DNA of 64,000 bases from Aquitalea palustris. GTDB taxonomy: Bacteria > Pseudomonadota > Gammaproteobacteria > Burkholderiales > Chromobacteriaceae. A model generated the notes under the pieces. The model did not search any database. It saw only the letters and a list, made by a program, of their open reading frames with translations, and was not told the DNA's origin. Made by a program: the position numbers and the translations under genes. Positions 42,250 to 52,728 of the stretch are shown piece by piece. Where the stretch lies: NCBI RefSeq assembly GCF_003693445.1, contig NZ_RFAR01000019.1:1-64000 (forward strand). The letters are read 5' to 3'. The first letter of the stretch is position 1; each line of letters begins with the position of its first letter.

Positions 42250-42278
42250 AACAAGGCCCGCCATTGGCGGGCCTTGTT
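42250..42278. terminator. Bidirectional terminator hairpin
   Basis: A perfect 13-bp stem AACAAGGCCCGCC / GGCGGGCCTTGTT with loop ATT lies between convergent genes and ends the deacetylase operon. Confidence 0.75.
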
Positions 42279-42309
42279 GCATTACCGGCTTATTCCCGGA
42301 AAACAGCGT

Positions 42310-42510
42310 TTATTGCTGTTGTTCCGCCGGCTGCGGCATGCTGCTGCCCTGCTCTGGCGCGGCATCCGGCGGATTGCCTTGTGCTGCGGAAGCCTGCGGT
42401 TGTTCTGACTGTGTCTGCGGCGCAGGCGTGGCGGCAAAGACCAGATTGATCAAACCCAGGCTGGCCAGGGGCAGGGAGAGCATGGCAACAACAAGCAATT
42501 TCTTTTGCAT
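42310..42510 (-). CDS. Small secreted Pro/Gln-rich protein, 66 aa
   Basis: A signal peptide (MQKKLLVVAMLSLPLASLGL, then INLVFAATPA) is followed by a disordered Pro/Gln/Ala/Ser tail ending in QQQ. The start has AAAGAAG upstream. No family is recognised. It may be a periplasmic peptide with no fold. It shares the terminator at 42250-42278. Confidence 0.5.
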   Translation of the reverse strand: MQKKLLVVAMLSLPLASLGLINLVFAATPAPQTQSEQPQASAAQGNPPDAAPEQGSSMPQPAEQQQ

Positions 42511-42772
42511 CAGCTTCTTTCAATATGGTTGGAAGACCAGTCTGCTGTTGCAAGCGCCATGCCAGCCGCACATTAATCTTAAAAAACAATAGCTTGCCAG
42601 CATAAACAGCACACAAGACCAAGCTCTTTGTCGGCAATGGGCGACACCAGCAGCACACCGTGGCACAAGTCATTGAAATGGCGGCATTATTTCCGTCGCC
42701 AGATGGCGACAGCCTTGCCTCGCAATACACAAGCTATTGATTTTAAGTAAACAATCTGCCGCAGCCAGCATG

Positions 42773-42794
42773 AAAAAACCCGCCGTAGCGGGTT
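42773..42794 (-). terminator. Terminator of the VOC gene
   Basis: AACCCGC / GCGGGTT stem with a four-base loop, followed on the minus strand by a run of T (42778-42773), 23 bases past the gene stop. Confidence 0.8.
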
Positions 42795-42816
42795 GGAATT
42801 CTGCACAAGCTGCTTG

Positions 42817-43260
42817 TCACGCCGGCTTGTTGCCCAGCTTGAGCTTGCCGGCGAGCCAGGTGTGGTCGTAGCTGACAATCTCAAACGGGTTGCCAAAGGG
42901 ATCGACAAAGCTGATGGAACAGAAAAACTGGTGATCCACCACCGAATCACGCGCCACGGTCTGGCCGGCACGGTCGATCACCCGCTCACCCGCCAGCTGG
43001 TCTATCCACTCCAGGAAGTCCTGGCCATTGACCAGAAAGGCCACCGAGCCGGGCTCGCATACCGGCTTGTCTTCCTGCGAAATGGCCAGTCGCACCGAGC
43101 CATTGCTGTTCATCAGCATCACGACACCATGCGGGCCGCTTTGCATGTGCTTGTAGCGGGTGTCGGGCGCCAGGTTCAATACGCGCTGGTACCAGTTCTG
43201 CGCCTTTGCCAGATCAGTGACACGGACATGGATATGGTCAATCTTGCCAAGCGATAGCAT
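42817..43260 (-). CDS. VOC (glyoxalase/dioxygenase-fold) protein
   Basis: 147 aa; the start at 43260 follows GAGGA. It shows KIDHIHVRVTDLAKAQNWYQ and VDPFGNPFEIVSYDHTWLAG, the paired beta-alpha-beta signatures of the vicinal oxygen chelate superfamily. His at DHIHV and Glu at FEIV are the likely metal ligands. The substrate cannot be told. Confidence 0.75.
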   Translation of the reverse strand: MLSLGKIDHIHVRVTDLAKAQNWYQRVLNLAPDTRYKHMQSGPHGVVMLMNSNGSVRLAISQEDKPVCEPGSVAFLVNGQDFLEWIDQLAGERVIDRAGQTVARDSVVDHQFFCSISFVDPFGNPFEIVSYDHTWLAGKLKLGNKPA

Positions 43261-43393
43261 TGCATCCTCATCGGGTGTGGGTGACGCGGCCACCAGGTGG
43301 CGCGTGCTCATTCTACGGTGTTTGCCACAGCCGGCAACAATGCTGCGGCTTGCCGCTGGCTGCGGAGTATGACTGCATCAGTATTGGCTGCGC

Positions 43394-46222
43394 TTAACTG
43401 CGCGGTGTCAGCAGCGGCTTGAGATAGCGGCCGGTATGACTGGCCGGGTTGTCCGCCACCTGTTCCGGCGTGCCGGTAGCAATGATCTGGCCACCACCCG
43501 CACCGCCTTCCGGACCAAGGTCGATCAGCCAGTCGGCGGTCTTGATCACGTCCAGATTGTGCTCGATCACCACCACGGTATTGCCGTTTTCGCGCAGGCG
43601 ATGCAGCACCTGCAGCAACAGGTCGATATCGTGGAAATGCAGGCCGGTGGTCGGTTCGTCCAGAATATACAAAGTACGGCCGGTGTCACGCTTGGACAGT
43701 TCCAGCCCCAGCTTCACCCGCTGCGCTTCGCCACCGGACAGGGTGGTGGCACTCTGCCCCAGCCGGATATAGCCCAGGCCCACGTCCATCAGGGTCTTGA
43801 GCTTGCGCGCCACCGCCGGCACCACGCTGAAAAACTCCAGCGCCTGCTCCACCGTCATGTCCAGCACTTCGTAGACATTCTTGCCCTTGTACTGCACTTC
43901 CAGCGTTTCGCGGTTGTAGCGCTTGCCGTGGCACACATCGCAGGGCACGTAGATATCCGGCAAAAAGTGCATTTCCACCTTGATCACGCCATCGCCCTGG
44001 CAGGCTTCGCAACGGCCGCCCTTGACGTTGAAGCTGAAACGACCCGGCCCATAGCCGCGTTCACGCGACAGCGGCACGCCGGCAAACAGTTCGCGGATCG
44101 GCGTGAACAAGCCGGTATAAGTCGCCGGATTGGAACGCGGGGTGCGGCCGATGGGGCTTTGATCGACATTGATCACCTTGTCGAGCAGGCCCAGTCCGTC
44201 GATATGCTCGTAGTGCGCCGGCTCTTCGCTGGCACCGTTCAGATCGCGCGCGGCAATCTTGTACAGGGTGTCGTTGATCAACGTGGATTTGCCGGAACCG
44301 GACACCCCGGTAATGCACACCAGCATGCCCAGCGGCAATTCCAGATTGACGTTTTTCAGGTTGTTGCCGGTGGCGCCTTCCAGCTTCAGCACCCGTTCCG
44401 GGTTGACTGCGCGGCGTTCGCCCGGCCAGTTGATACGGCGGCGGCCAGACAGGAAAGCCCCGGTCACCGAGTTTTCACTGGCTTCAACATCGGCCGGCGT
44501 ACCGGCTACCAGTACCTCACCACCGTGTTCGCCAGCCCCCGGCCCCATGTCCACCAGATAATCGGCGGCACGGATGGCGTCTTCGTCGTGCTCCACCACG
44601 ATGACGCTGTTGCCGATATCGCGCAGGCGCATCAGCGTGGCCAGCAGGCGGTCGTTATCGCGCTGATGCAGGCCGATGGATGGCTCGTCCAGCACATACA
44701 TCACCCCGGTCAGGCCTGAGCCGATCTGACTGGCCAGGCGGATACGTTGCGCCTCACCACCCGACAGGGTATCGGCGGAACGTGACAGGTTGAGGTAATC
44801 CAGCCCCACATTATTGAGGAAGGACACCCGTTCGCTGATTTCCTTGACGATTTTTTCCGCCACCGCATGCTTGTGGCCGCTGATATTCAGCTGGGAGAAG
44901 AAAGCAGCCGCTTCCTTGAGCGGCAGCTGGTTCAGTTCGTGCAGGGTACGCCCGCCGATGAATACGTGACGGGCTTCCAGCCGCAGCCGTGAACCCTGGC
45001 AGTGCGGGCAGGGCTGATTGTTCTGGTATTTGGCCAGTTCCTCGCGCACCGCACTGGAGTCGGTTTCGCGGTAGCGCCGTTCCAGATTGGGAATGATGCC
45101 TTCGAAGGGATGGGCACGGGTAAAACGGGTGCCCTTCTCCGACATATAGACAAACTCGATGCTGTCGCGCCCCGAACCATGCAATACCACATGGCGCACT
45201 TTTTCCGGCAGGTCTTCAAAGGCCAGCTCGGTCGGCGAGAAATCATAATGCTCGCCCAGTGCCAGCAGCATCTGGAAGTAAAACTGGTTGCGCTTGTCCC
45301 AGCCCTTGATGGCGCCGGCAGCCAGCGTCAGTTCCGGGTGCGCCACCACGCGACGGGGGTCGAAAAAGGTGATTTCACCCAGGCCATCGCACTTGGGGCA
45401 GGCACCCATCGGGTTGTTAAAGGAGAACAGCCGCGGCTCCAGCTCCGGCAGGCTGTAGCTGCACACCGGGCAAGCGAATTTGGCGGAGAACCAGTGTTCC
45501 TGGCCGCTATCCATTTCCACCGCGATGGCGCGGCCTTCGGCATGGCGCAAGGCGGTTTCAAAGCTTTCCGCCAGCCGCTGCTTCATGTCTTCGCGCACTT
45601 TCAGGCGGTCGATCACCACCTCGACGGTATGCTTCTTGTTCTTGTCCAGCTTGGGCAGGCTGTCGATTTCGTACACTTCGCCATCCACCCGCACCCGGAT
45701 GAAGCCCTGGGCACGCAGATCATCAAACAGATCAAGGTTTTCGCCCTTACGGCCGACAATCACCGGGGCCAGGATCATCACCCTGGTTTCTTCCGGCAGC
45801 GCCAGCAGGTGGTCCACCATCTGACTGACGGTTTGCGAGGACAGCGGCACGCCATGTTCCGGGCAATGCGGCTCGCCCACGCGGGCAAACAGCAGACGCA
45901 GATAATCGTGGATTTCCGTGACCGTGCCCACGGTGGAGCGCGGGTTGTGGCTGGTGGCCTTCTGTTCGATGGAAATGGCCGGCGACAACCCTTCGATCAG
46001 ATCGACATCAGGCTTTTCCATCAACTGTAGAAACTGGCGGGCGTAGGCGGACAAGCTCTCCACATAGCGGCGCTGCCCTTCCGCATACAGGGTGTCAAAG
46101 GCGAGCGAAGACTTGCCGGAGCCGGACAAGCCGGTGATGACGATCAGCTGGTTGCGCGGCAGATCCAGGTTGACGTTTTTCAGATTGTGCGTCCGAGCGC
46201 CACGAATGCGGATGGTGTCCAT
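43394..46222 (-). CDS. uvrA: UvrA, excision repair ATPase
   Basis: 942 aa, full length. Two ABC modules are visible: Walker [10 protein letters not shown] at 31-39, signature LSGGEAQRI, a second Walker [10 protein letters not shown] and signature LSGGEAQRV. Zinc-binding Cys pairs are at CPVCSYS...CPKC and CEACQGD...CDVC. UvrA recognises DNA damage and loads UvrB. It is divergent from the MFS/ssb unit, the same layout as in other Neisseriales. Confidence 0.98.
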   Translation of the reverse strand: MDTIRIRGARTHNLKNVNLDLPRNQLIVITGLSGSGKSSLAFDTLYAEGQRRYVESLSAYARQFLQLMEKPDVDLIEGLSPAISIEQKATSHNPRSTVGTVTEIHDYLRLLFARVGEPHCPEHGVPLSSQTVSQMVDHLLALPEETRVMILAPVIVGRKGENLDLFDDLRAQGFIRVRVDGEVYEIDSLPKLDKNKKHTVEVVIDRLKVREDMKQRLAESFETALRHAEGRAIAVEMDSGQEHWFSAKFACPVCSYSLPELEPRLFSFNNPMGACPKCDGLGEITFFDPRRVVAHPELTLAAGAIKGWDKRNQFYFQMLLALGEHYDFSPTELAFEDLPEKVRHVVLHGSGRDSIEFVYMSEKGTRFTRAHPFEGIIPNLERRYRETDSSAVREELAKYQNNQPCPHCQGSRLRLEARHVFIGGRTLHELNQLPLKEAAAFFSQLNISGHKHAVAEKIVKEISERVSFLNNVGLDYLNLSRSADTLSGGEAQRIRLASQIGSGLTGVMYVLDEPSIGLHQRDNDRLLATLMRLRDIGNSVIVVEHDEDAIRAADYLVDMGPGAGEHGGEVLVAGTPADVEASENSVTGAFLSGRRRINWPGERRAVNPERVLKLEGATGNNLKNVNLELPLGMLVCITGVSGSGKSTLINDTLYKIAARDLNGASEEPAHYEHIDGLGLLDKVINVDQSPIGRTPRSNPATYTGLFTPIRELFAGVPLSRERGYGPGRFSFNVKGGRCEACQGDGVIKVEMHFLPDIYVPCDVCHGKRYNRETLEVQYKGKNVYEVLDMTVEQALEFFSVVPAVARKLKTLMDVGLGYIRLGQSATTLSGGEAQRVKLGLELSKRDTGRTLYILDEPTTGLHFHDIDLLLQVLHRLRENGNTVVVIEHNLDVIKTADWLIDLGPEGGAGGGQIIATGTPEQVADNPASHTGRYLKPLLTPRS

Positions 46223-46403
46223 GTGAGAGAGCGTTACTCAGTCGGTCGGGGAACCTGATAATATACCCGACTTAGCGACTGCCGCTCCATCTAAGTATGC
46301 GCTGCAGCAAAAAACCGGCCCTGCCGGAAGCCGGTGCGGCGGTAAACCGCCAGCCATGGACAGCGTTAAAAGCCTTACTCCTGAATCGATAACGACAACA
46401 CAC

Positions 46404-47765
46404 ATGAATTCGCTTGAATTGCGCGCCAGCCTGGGGCTGGCCGGTATTTACGCCCTGCGCATGCTGGGCATGTTCCTGATCCTGCCGGTATTTGCCATTT
46501 ATGCGCAGACCCTGCACGGGGCTGACAATCACGCACTGATCGGCCTGGCACTGGGCAGCTACGGTCTCACCCAGGCCCTGCTGCAACTGCCGCTGGGCAT
46601 GCTGTCCGACCGCATCGGTCGCAAAAAGGTGATTTACGGCGGGCTGGTGCTGTTTGCCATCGGCAGCTTTGTGGCTGCCGGCGCGCACGACATCGTCACT
46701 CTCACCATCGGCCGCGTCATTCAGGGTTCCGGCGCCATCTCTGCCGCCATTACCGCCCTGCTGGCCGACCTCACCCGCGAAGAAAACCGAACCCGTGCCA
46801 TGGCCATGATCGGCATGAGCATCGGCACCACCTTTGCCGTCAGCCTGGTTGCCGGCCCGCTGCTGGCGCAGTACATCGGCGTCAATGGCATCTTCGCCCT
46901 CACCGGCATCCTGTCGCTGGCCGCGCTGGTAGGCGTATGGCTGATCATTCCCGACCCGGCCATTTCGCGCTTCCACTCCGACACCGAAGCCAATACCAAG
47001 CGTCTGCCGGCGGTTCTGAAAAACCCACAGCTGCTGCGCCTCAATTACGGCATCTTCGCCCTGCATGCGGCGCAGATGGCCATGTTCGTCACCATACCCT
47101 TTGCCCTGATCAAGACCGCAGGCCTCGACAAGGCCCACCACTGGGAGGTCTACCTGCCAGTCACGGTCATCGGCTTTCTGCTGATGGTGCCGGCCATTAT
47201 CTACGGCGAGAAAAAGTCCAGACTGAAGCAGGTATTCATCGCCGCCATCGCCATCATGACCATCGCTCAGCTGGGCATGGCCCTGGCGCTGGACAGTTTC
47301 TGGCAGATCGTGGTGTGGCTGGGCCTGTATTTCATCGCCTTCAACATCCTGGAAGCCACCCTGCCCTCGCTGATTTCGAAAATCGCACCAGCGGATGCCA
47401 AGGGCACCGCCATCGGTGTGTATAATACGGCGCAGTCCTTTGGTCTGTTCATGGGTGCCGCAGCAGGTGGCTGGCTGTACGGCCACTACGGCGCAGCCGG
47501 CGTATTCAGCTTTACCAGCGTACTGATGGCCAGCTGGCTGCTGGCATCGTTCAGCATGCAGGCCCCGCAGGCCGTGCGCTCGGTCATGTTCCACATCGGC
47601 GAAGACTGGCGTGGCAGCCCGCAGCAGCTATCCCAGCAGCTGTCGGCCCTGGCCGGTGTCAGCGAAGCGGTGGTGGTACTGGAAGACCGTGTCGCCTACC
47701 TGAAGGTATCGCAGCAAACCTGGGACGAAGCCGCAGTCAAACAGCTGATCCAGGCTACTTATTAA
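46404..47765 (+). CDS. MFS transporter, YajR-like
   Basis: 453 aa from ATG 46404; an upstream ATG at 46356 is possible and neither has a good ribosome site. The MFS signature LSDRIGRKKVIYGGLVLF and about twelve helices are clear. The C-terminal 65 residues form a soluble ferredoxin-like domain (LAGVSEAVVVLEDRVAYLKV) as in YajR (YAM domain). It lies between uvrA and ssb. Confidence 0.85.
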   Translation: MNSLELRASLGLAGIYALRMLGMFLILPVFAIYAQTLHGADNHALIGLALGSYGLTQALLQLPLGMLSDRIGRKKVIYGGLVLFAIGSFVAAGAHDIVTLTIGRVIQGSGAISAAITALLADLTREENRTRAMAMIGMSIGTTFAVSLVAGPLLAQYIGVNGIFALTGILSLAALVGVWLIIPDPAISRFHSDTEANTKRLPAVLKNPQLLRLNYGIFALHAAQMAMFVTIPFALIKTAGLDKAHHWEVYLPVTVIGFLLMVPAIIYGEKKSRLKQVFIAAIAIMTIAQLGMALALDSFWQIVVWLGLYFIAFNILEATLPSLISKIAPADAKGTAIGVYNTAQSFGLFMGAAAGGWLYGHYGAAGVFSFTSVLMASWLLASFSMQAPQAVRSVMFHIGEDWRGSPQQLSQQLSALAGVSEAVVVLEDRVAYLKVSQQTWDEAAVKQLIQATY

Positions 47766-47859
47766 TGCCAGCGCGGCTATTGCCACAGCGTGTCTGGCCC
47801 TACAATCACGCGTCGGCCGTGTCCGGCGCAGCATCATTGAATCGAATCGGAGACCCCAC

Positions 47860-48315
47860 ATGAACAGCATCACTTTTGACGGACGCCTGGCGGCAGACGC
47901 CGAACTGCGCTACACCCCCAGTGGCGAACCGGTGCTGAGCTTCCGCGTGGCCAGCGACATCGGCTTTGGCGAACGCAAGACCACCAACTGGTTTAGCTGC
48001 CAGGTATGGGGCAAGCGCGGCGAATCGCTGAAGAACTTCCTCAGCAAGGGCCAGCAAGTGACGGTATACGGTCAGCTCACCCTGCGCGAATGGCAGAACA
48101 AGGAAGGCCAGAAACAGCTGTCGCCCGACGTGCGGGTGAATGAACTGAGCCTGCAAGGCGGCAAGCGCGAAGGCGGCTCGTCCATGGACGACAACTACGC
48201 TTACGGCGAACCGGCAGCCCAGTCCCGCCCTGCCGCACCACCGGCAGCACCGCGCCGCATGGAAGCCAAGGCCGCGCCCAAGCTGGATGACATGGACGAC
48301 GACATCCCGTTCTGA
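47860..48315 (+). CDS. ssb: Single-stranded DNA-binding protein
   Basis: 151 aa. It has an OB fold with FDGRLAADAELRYTPSGEPV and NWFSCQVWGKRGESLKNFLS. A flexible Pro/Ala-rich linker follows and the tail is DDMDDDIPF, the conserved acidic tip that binds partner proteins. The start lies after ATCGGAGA. The N-terminus is slightly divergent from E. coli SSB but complete. A terminator follows 38 bases after the stop. Confidence 0.93.
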   Translation: MNSITFDGRLAADAELRYTPSGEPVLSFRVASDIGFGERKTTNWFSCQVWGKRGESLKNFLSKGQQVTVYGQLTLREWQNKEGQKQLSPDVRVNELSLQGGKREGGSSMDDNYAYGEPAAQSRPAAPPAAPRRMEAKAAPKLDDMDDDIPF

Positions 48316-48352
48316 GATACGCCCAGAGTCATTGGTAAAGTAGCCCCCCAAC

Positions 48353-48373
48353 CCCCCGCCCTGCGGGGGTTTT
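48353..48373 (+). terminator. Terminator of ssb
   Basis: CCCCCGC / GCGGGGG stem with loop CCT, then TTTT. Confidence 0.85.
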
Positions 48374-48483
48374 GCATTCTGCTGGTGCCACCGCGACTGC
48401 AGGCCAGGAGCGTGTTGCGCGGCAAGTAAATCCAAGCAATTCAACACCTTGCACCCACCTCAAGGCCGATAGCTCAAGGCGAT

Positions 48484-48517
48484 AAAAAATGGCTGCTTCC
48501 GTATGGAAAGCAGCCAT
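48484..48517 (-). terminator. Terminator of hchA
   Basis: On the minus strand ATGGCTGCTTTCC pairs with GGAAGCAGCCAT (one bulge) and is followed by TTTTT. It lies 84 bases past the hchA stop. Confidence 0.75.
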
Positions 48518-48600
48518 GAAAGTATCTGGGGGATGCGGCAGGAGCCGTGGGCTTCATCTCCGGCAGCCACTCCTGCCCTATGGCTTGAGCATAGGGCCAA

Positions 48601-49485
48601 CTAGATTGACTTGGCTTCTTTCAACAAGGCATTGGCGGCCAGCTTGCCGATATTGTTGGCGGCCAGCGGGCTATCACCGGTGATCAGTTTTCTATCCTGA
48701 TGGCACTGGCCGGTAATCCCGGTATTCAATATTTCTACGCCTAGCTTCGCCAGGCTTTCACCCAAAGGCCAAGGCAACAGGCCGGGCATGTAACCGATCT
48801 GGATATTGGCCCCCTGATCCAACGCATCCGGGAAAACACAGATTTGGTAACCCTTGTAAATGTAGTCTTCCGGCTCTTCATCCATGGCCGGGGCCAGCAG
48901 GCAGGCAGGCCCGTGGCACAAGGTAATGACGTATTTGTCCTTGTCCATGGCCCACTTCAGCAAGTCTTTTACTTCCTGGCTATGTGGAATACCTACCAAA
49001 GCACCATGACCACCCGGAACAAAGACGGCGATATAGGGGGAGTCGTCATTCACGCTTTGCGCCATGACTTCAGAGAGCTTCAATGGCGATTTGAATTGGT
49101 CGCGATACTTCGCGTAGACCCCTTTTACCGTGTCATCTTCGCCCGGCATCGCCCACATCTCCAATTTGACCGGATTGCCTGACAGGGTAGCTACATCAAT
49201 CTCGAAGCCGGCACGGTCGATGTGATACATGGGGAGCAGCGTTTCAACCGGGTGATTACCGGTGGAGAACATTGTGCCGTTTTGCATCAGCACATAGCGC
49301 TCGTCTGTAGCCACCATCAACACCTTCCACTTGCCACCGCGATAGGGCTGCGGGTAGTCAGTACCATCAAAATCTGTTTTGGACGATGTGTATTGGCTCA
49401 GGGAGTATGGCGAAGGGAAAAAAGCATTGTCTTCGGCATGATCTGGTGTGGGTTTTCTGCTCAACTCATTGGTTTGATCGGTCAT
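48601..49485 (-). CDS. hchA: HchA (Hsp31) chaperone / protein deglycase
   Basis: 294 aa; the start at 49485 follows GGAGAG. DJ-1/PfpI fold with the nucleophile elbow [13 protein letters not shown] (Cys190), preceded by [12 protein letters not shown]. The N-terminal HchA-type extension ([20 protein letters not shown]) is present, as is the length of E. coli HchA. The enzyme converts methylglyoxal and repairs glycated proteins. It is divergent from a LysR gene, which likely regulates it. Confidence 0.92.
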   Translation of the reverse strand: MTDQTNELSRKPTPDHAEDNAFFPSPYSLSQYTSSKTDFDGTDYPQPYRGGKWKVLMVATDERYVLMQNGTMFSTGNHPVETLLPMYHIDRAGFEIDVATLSGNPVKLEMWAMPGEDDTVKGVYAKYRDQFKSPLKLSEVMAQSVNDDSPYIAVFVPGGHGALVGIPHSQEVKDLLKWAMDKDKYVITLCHGPACLLAPAMDEEPEDYIYKGYQICVFPDALDQGANIQIGYMPGLLPWPLGESLAKLGVEILNTGITGQCHQDRKLITGDSPLAANNIGKLAANALLKEAKSI

Positions 49486-49564
49486 GAGGCTCTCCTGTGT
49501 TAGACGCGAAACTAACATGCCAAGTATGCCGTTAATGCTGGCGGTGGCAGTTTCGCGCTAAATA

Positions 49565-49580
49565 TACAGTTTTTACTGTT
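49565..49580. promoter_or_regulatory. Palindrome in the hchA/LysR gap (candidate operator)
   Basis: ACAGT-TTTT-ACTGT is a perfect inverted repeat in an AT-rich divergent gap, 80 bases from hchA and 120 from the LysR gene. It fits a LysR-type T-N11-A site. Confidence 0.4.
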
Positions 49581-49699
49581 GTATTTATTGCTTAATAAAT
49601 GCAACAGAGTGTTTCACCGGTGACACACCCCTTGCGGCAGACATCAATAGGATGTTTCCTGTATGTTGAGCCCCTCTATCCACAGGGTGTGCAAGCGCA

Positions 49700-50662
49700 A
49701 TGTATGACCTGAATGCTCTGTATTACTTTGCCCAGATTGTTGACCATGGTGGGTTTGGTGCAGCCAGTCGCGCCACTGGCGTTTCCAAATCCAGGCTCAG
49801 CCGTAGCATTCAAGAGTTGGAAAGCTATCTTGCCGCGCGCCTGATCAACCGTTCCACCCGACATTTTGCGGTGACTGATCTGGGGCAGGAATTTTACGTG
49901 CACTGTCAGCAGGTGCTGACTGCCAGCGAAGCTGCCCGGGCTTCGGTCGAGAAAAAGCAGGTCGTGCCGCAAGGCACGGTGCGGATCAGTTGCCCCACTG
50001 CATTATTGAATTTTGTCGTCGCCGGGATGATTTCCCGCTTTATGGCGCGATTCCCGCTGGTGAAGGTGCAAATAGAAAGCACCAATCGCGAAGTGGATGT
50101 CCTGAGGGAAGGGCTGGATTTGGCCTTGCATGTCAAAACGCCACCATTTGAAGATAGTGGCTTGGTGATGAAGCGGCTTTCGCGTAGCCCGCAAGAGCTG
50201 GTGGCTAGCCCGCAGTTTCTGCAGCAGCGTGGCTATCCCGGGTCAGCGCAGGAACTCAGCAAGCTGCCAAGCCTGCACTGGGGGCTGCAACGCCGCGATT
50301 ATGCATGGGAGCTGCAAGGGCCAGCTCAGCAGTCGCTGCAAATCCCGCACACGCCAAGGCTGATTACTGACGATATCATCACCATCCGCCGCGCGGCCCT
50401 TGATCATGCTGGGATTGCTCAATTGCCGCTGCTGGTGTGTTTCAAAGACCTCAACCAGGCACTGCTGGTCCCGGTACTGCCGGACTGGAAGCCACCGGAG
50501 GCGGTTGTTTATGCGCTATTTCCATCCAGGCAGGGCTTGTTACCCTCGGTGCGCAGTTTGCTGGATTTTCTGACTGACAGCTTTGGCGAAATGGACTTCT
50601 CAAACTTACAAGCAAGCTACGCACAAAGCGGCGATGCTGATGCTTGCTTCATGAGGGATTGA
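49700..50662 (+). CDS. LysR-family regulator
   Basis: 320 aa. Winged helix MYDLNALYYFAQIVDHGGFG, ASRATGVSKSRLSRSIQELE, then an effector domain. The type resembles the LysR group that senses redox or electrophilic stress next to detoxification genes (for example regulators of quinone or flavin enzymes). The target hchA is inferred from the divergent layout. The start ATG has no clear ribosome site. Confidence 0.82.
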   Translation: MYDLNALYYFAQIVDHGGFGAASRATGVSKSRLSRSIQELESYLAARLINRSTRHFAVTDLGQEFYVHCQQVLTASEAARASVEKKQVVPQGTVRISCPTALLNFVVAGMISRFMARFPLVKVQIESTNREVDVLREGLDLALHVKTPPFEDSGLVMKRLSRSPQELVASPQFLQQRGYPGSAQELSKLPSLHWGLQRRDYAWELQGPAQQSLQIPHTPRLITDDIITIRRAALDHAGIAQLPLLVCFKDLNQALLVPVLPDWKPPEAVVYALFPSRQGLLPSVRSLLDFLTDSFGEMDFSNLQASYAQSGDADACFMRD

Positions 50663-50741
50663 GGGGGGTGAGCTGCATTCCAGAGTGAGCCAGCCCACGT
50701 AGCAAGCAGCTACCGGCACCACCGCCCATTGTCGAAAGAAC

Positions 50742-50767
50742 TGAACGGAAGCAAGTGCCTCCGTTCA
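50742..50767. terminator. Hairpin between convergent LysR and methyltransferase genes
   Basis: TGAACGGA (50742-50749) pairs with TCCGTTCA (50760-50767). The tails are only mildly T-rich, so it is a weak terminator candidate. Confidence 0.45.
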
Positions 50768-50800
50768 CTTCAACTTGATGGCGATTTGCGACGATGGGTA

Positions 50801-51694
50801 TCAGCCCAGGCTTTTGGACAATTCGGCAATGTGCTCAGGCGTGATGCCGCAGCAACCACCGACAATACCAGCGCCCTTGCCTACCCAGCGTTCGGCCCAA
50901 CCCAGATAGTTCTGCGGCGTCAGGTCGGCACGAATTTCATCCAGCGTGGCATTGGCCTTGGCATCTTTCGGTGTCGGCGGGAAAGCATTGGCGTACACGC
51001 CCAGTTGCAACTGGGCGCCTTGCTGCTGCAGCACGCCATTGGCCGCATCCAGCGCGGCTTCCATCACTTCCGGCTGGCTGCAATTGAACAGCACGGCTGC
51101 CGCCCCCAGGCGGATGGCTTCGACCACGGCTTCGCCAACCGTTTCACCAGAACGCAGGCGGGCCACGCCATCAGTGTCTTCATCCTGCAGGGTAAACGAC
51201 AGCCACAAGGGTTTGTCCTGCTCGCCCAGCGCCTGACGCACCGCCCGCACCTCGGCCAGCGAGCTTTGCGTCTCGGCCAGCCACACATCCACATACGGCG
51301 CCAGGCCGGCAATCAGCACTCGGTGAATGGCCAGCGAATCCGCCTCGTTGAACAGGTCGGGCCGGTAAGAGCCCAGCGCTGGCGGCAGCGAGCCGGCTAC
51401 GGTCACCGGCTGGGCCGCCTTGTCGGCGCTGCGGCGCGCCAGCTCACCGGCCAGGGCGGCCAGTCGCTCGCCATGCTGCTCGAAACGCTGCTGGCCAATG
51501 TGAAAAGGCACCACGGCATAGCTATTGGTGGTAATCACCCGGGCACCGGCACTGACAAAGGCATCGTGTGCCTGCTCGACAAAGTGCGGGCCTTCCAGCA
51601 GTGCCAGCGCCGACCATTCCGGCTGCTGGAACGGTGCACCAATGCGTTTGAGTTCGCGGCCCATGCCGCCATCGAGAATAAGGGTTTGGCTCAT
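50801..51694 (-). CDS. mmuM: Homocysteine S-methyltransferase (MmuM-like)
   Basis: 297 aa from 51694; an in-frame ATG at 51706 is an alternative, and neither has a strong ribosome site. The fold starts TLILDGGMGRELKRIGAPFQ. The zinc ligands are at ALFNCSQPEVM and GGCCGITPEHI, as in betaine- and S-methylmethionine-homocysteine methyltransferases. The enzyme probably makes methionine from homocysteine and S-methylmethionine. It is divergent from an amino-acid binding-protein gene, whose ligand could be related. Confidence 0.85.
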   Translation of the reverse strand: MSQTLILDGGMGRELKRIGAPFQQPEWSALALLEGPHFVEQAHDAFVSAGARVITTNSYAVVPFHIGQQRFEQHGERLAALAGELARRSADKAAQPVTVAGSLPPALGSYRPDLFNEADSLAIHRVLIAGLAPYVDVWLAETQSSLAEVRAVRQALGEQDKPLWLSFTLQDEDTDGVARLRSGETVGEAVVEAIRLGAAAVLFNCSQPEVMEAALDAANGVLQQQGAQLQLGVYANAFPPTPKDAKANATLDEIRADLTPQNYLGWAERWVGKGAGIVGGCCGITPEHIAELSKSLG

Positions 51695-51785
51695 GATGTT
51701 ATCCATGCATTCGACATCCACACCGGGAAAACCCGGCATGATGAAAAAATGTTATATTCTTATAAAGAAACAAGTTGGTATTTAT

Positions 51786-51791
51786 TATAAT
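51786..51791 (+). promoter_or_regulatory. -10 box before the binding-protein gene
   Basis: A perfect TATAAT lies 47 bases before the ATG in a very AT-rich stretch. No good -35 is seen at the right distance, so an activator may be needed. Confidence 0.45.
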
Positions 51792-51837
51792 AGTTTGATA
51801 TATAGATTAACACCCAAACAGCATTCAGACCAAAAAA

Positions 51838-52668
51838 ATGTTCAAACGACAAACCAAGATCACCAAAACCCTCGCTGCCCTGGCCCTGCTGGCTGCCAGC
51901 CAGAGCCATGCCGGTGCCACGCTGGACCACGTACAGAAAAGCGGCGTACTGCGCGGCGTGCTGCTGGAAAGCTACCCACCCTACTCCTTCCTCAACAACA
52001 AAAACCAGCTGGATGGCTTTGATGTGGATGTAGCCAAGGCCGTGGCGAAAAAGCTGGGCGTCAAACTGAGACTGGACACCCCATCCTGGGAAGTGATTGC
52101 CGCCGGCAAATGGGGTGCGCGCTGGGATATCTGCATCTGCTCGATGACGCCCAACAAGGAAAGAGCGCAAGTACTGGACTTCCCGGCCTTCTACTACAAC
52201 TCGCCAGCGGTGCTGATTGCCAACATCGCCGACAAGAAAACCAGCAGCATCAAGGACCTGGAAGGCAAGAAAATTGCCGTGCAACAAGGCTCGTCCTACG
52301 AGAGCTACCTGCAAAAGAAACTGGTGATTGAAGCACCCAATGCGGTGCAGCCCGCCTACGGTTTCAACAAGGTCATCATCGCGCCCTACGACAACGAAGA
52401 GCTGGCCTACCAGGACTTGGCACTGGGCGCGGGCAAGCGCGTGGATGCGGTGATTTCCAATCTGGTGACCGCCCGTGAACGCATCAGCAAGACCGGCAAG
52501 TTCCGCATCGTGGGCAGCCCGCTGTATCAGGAACCCAACTGGGTCGCCGTGGACAAGGGCGATGCGCAGTGGAATGCCCGTGTCAAACAGGTCATTACCG
52601 AGCTGAAGAAAGACGGTACGCTCAGCGCCATTTCCAAGAAGTGGATTGGCGCCGATATCACCAACTAA
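51838..52668 (+). CDS. ABC amino-acid binding protein (periplasmic)
   Basis: 276 aa. A signal peptide (TKTLAALALLAASQSHA) is followed by a family-3 solute-binding fold: GVLRGVLLESYPPYSFLNNK, DGFDVDVAKAVAKKLGVKLR, WDICICSMTPNKERAQVLDF and GKKIAVQQGSSYESYL. It delivers a polar or basic amino acid to the permease encoded next. The DICICSM segment replaces the usual D(I/L)I(I/L)AGM, so ligand contacts may differ. Confidence 0.85.
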   Translation: MFKRQTKITKTLAALALLAASQSHAGATLDHVQKSGVLRGVLLESYPPYSFLNNKNQLDGFDVDVAKAVAKKLGVKLRLDTPSWEVIAAGKWGARWDICICSMTPNKERAQVLDFPAFYYNSPAVLIANIADKKTSSIKDLEGKKIAVQQGSSYESYLQKKLVIEAPNAVQPAYGFNKVIIAPYDNEELAYQDLALGAGKRVDAVISNLVTARERISKTGKFRIVGSPLYQEPNWVAVDKGDAQWNARVKQVITELKKDGTLSAISKKWIGADITN

Positions 52669-52673
52669 GAATC

Positions 52674-52716
52674 TGCCCCGAGGCGGCATGCACGCGCCCG
52701 GGGCTTTCTGTTTTTG
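52674..52716 (+). terminator. Attenuator-like hairpin between binding protein and permease
   Basis: GCCCCG (52674-52679) pairs with CGGGGC (52699-52704), followed by TTTCTGTTTTT. It would make the binding protein more abundant than the permease. Confidence 0.6.
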
Positions 52717-52728
52717 TCTGTCCGTATC

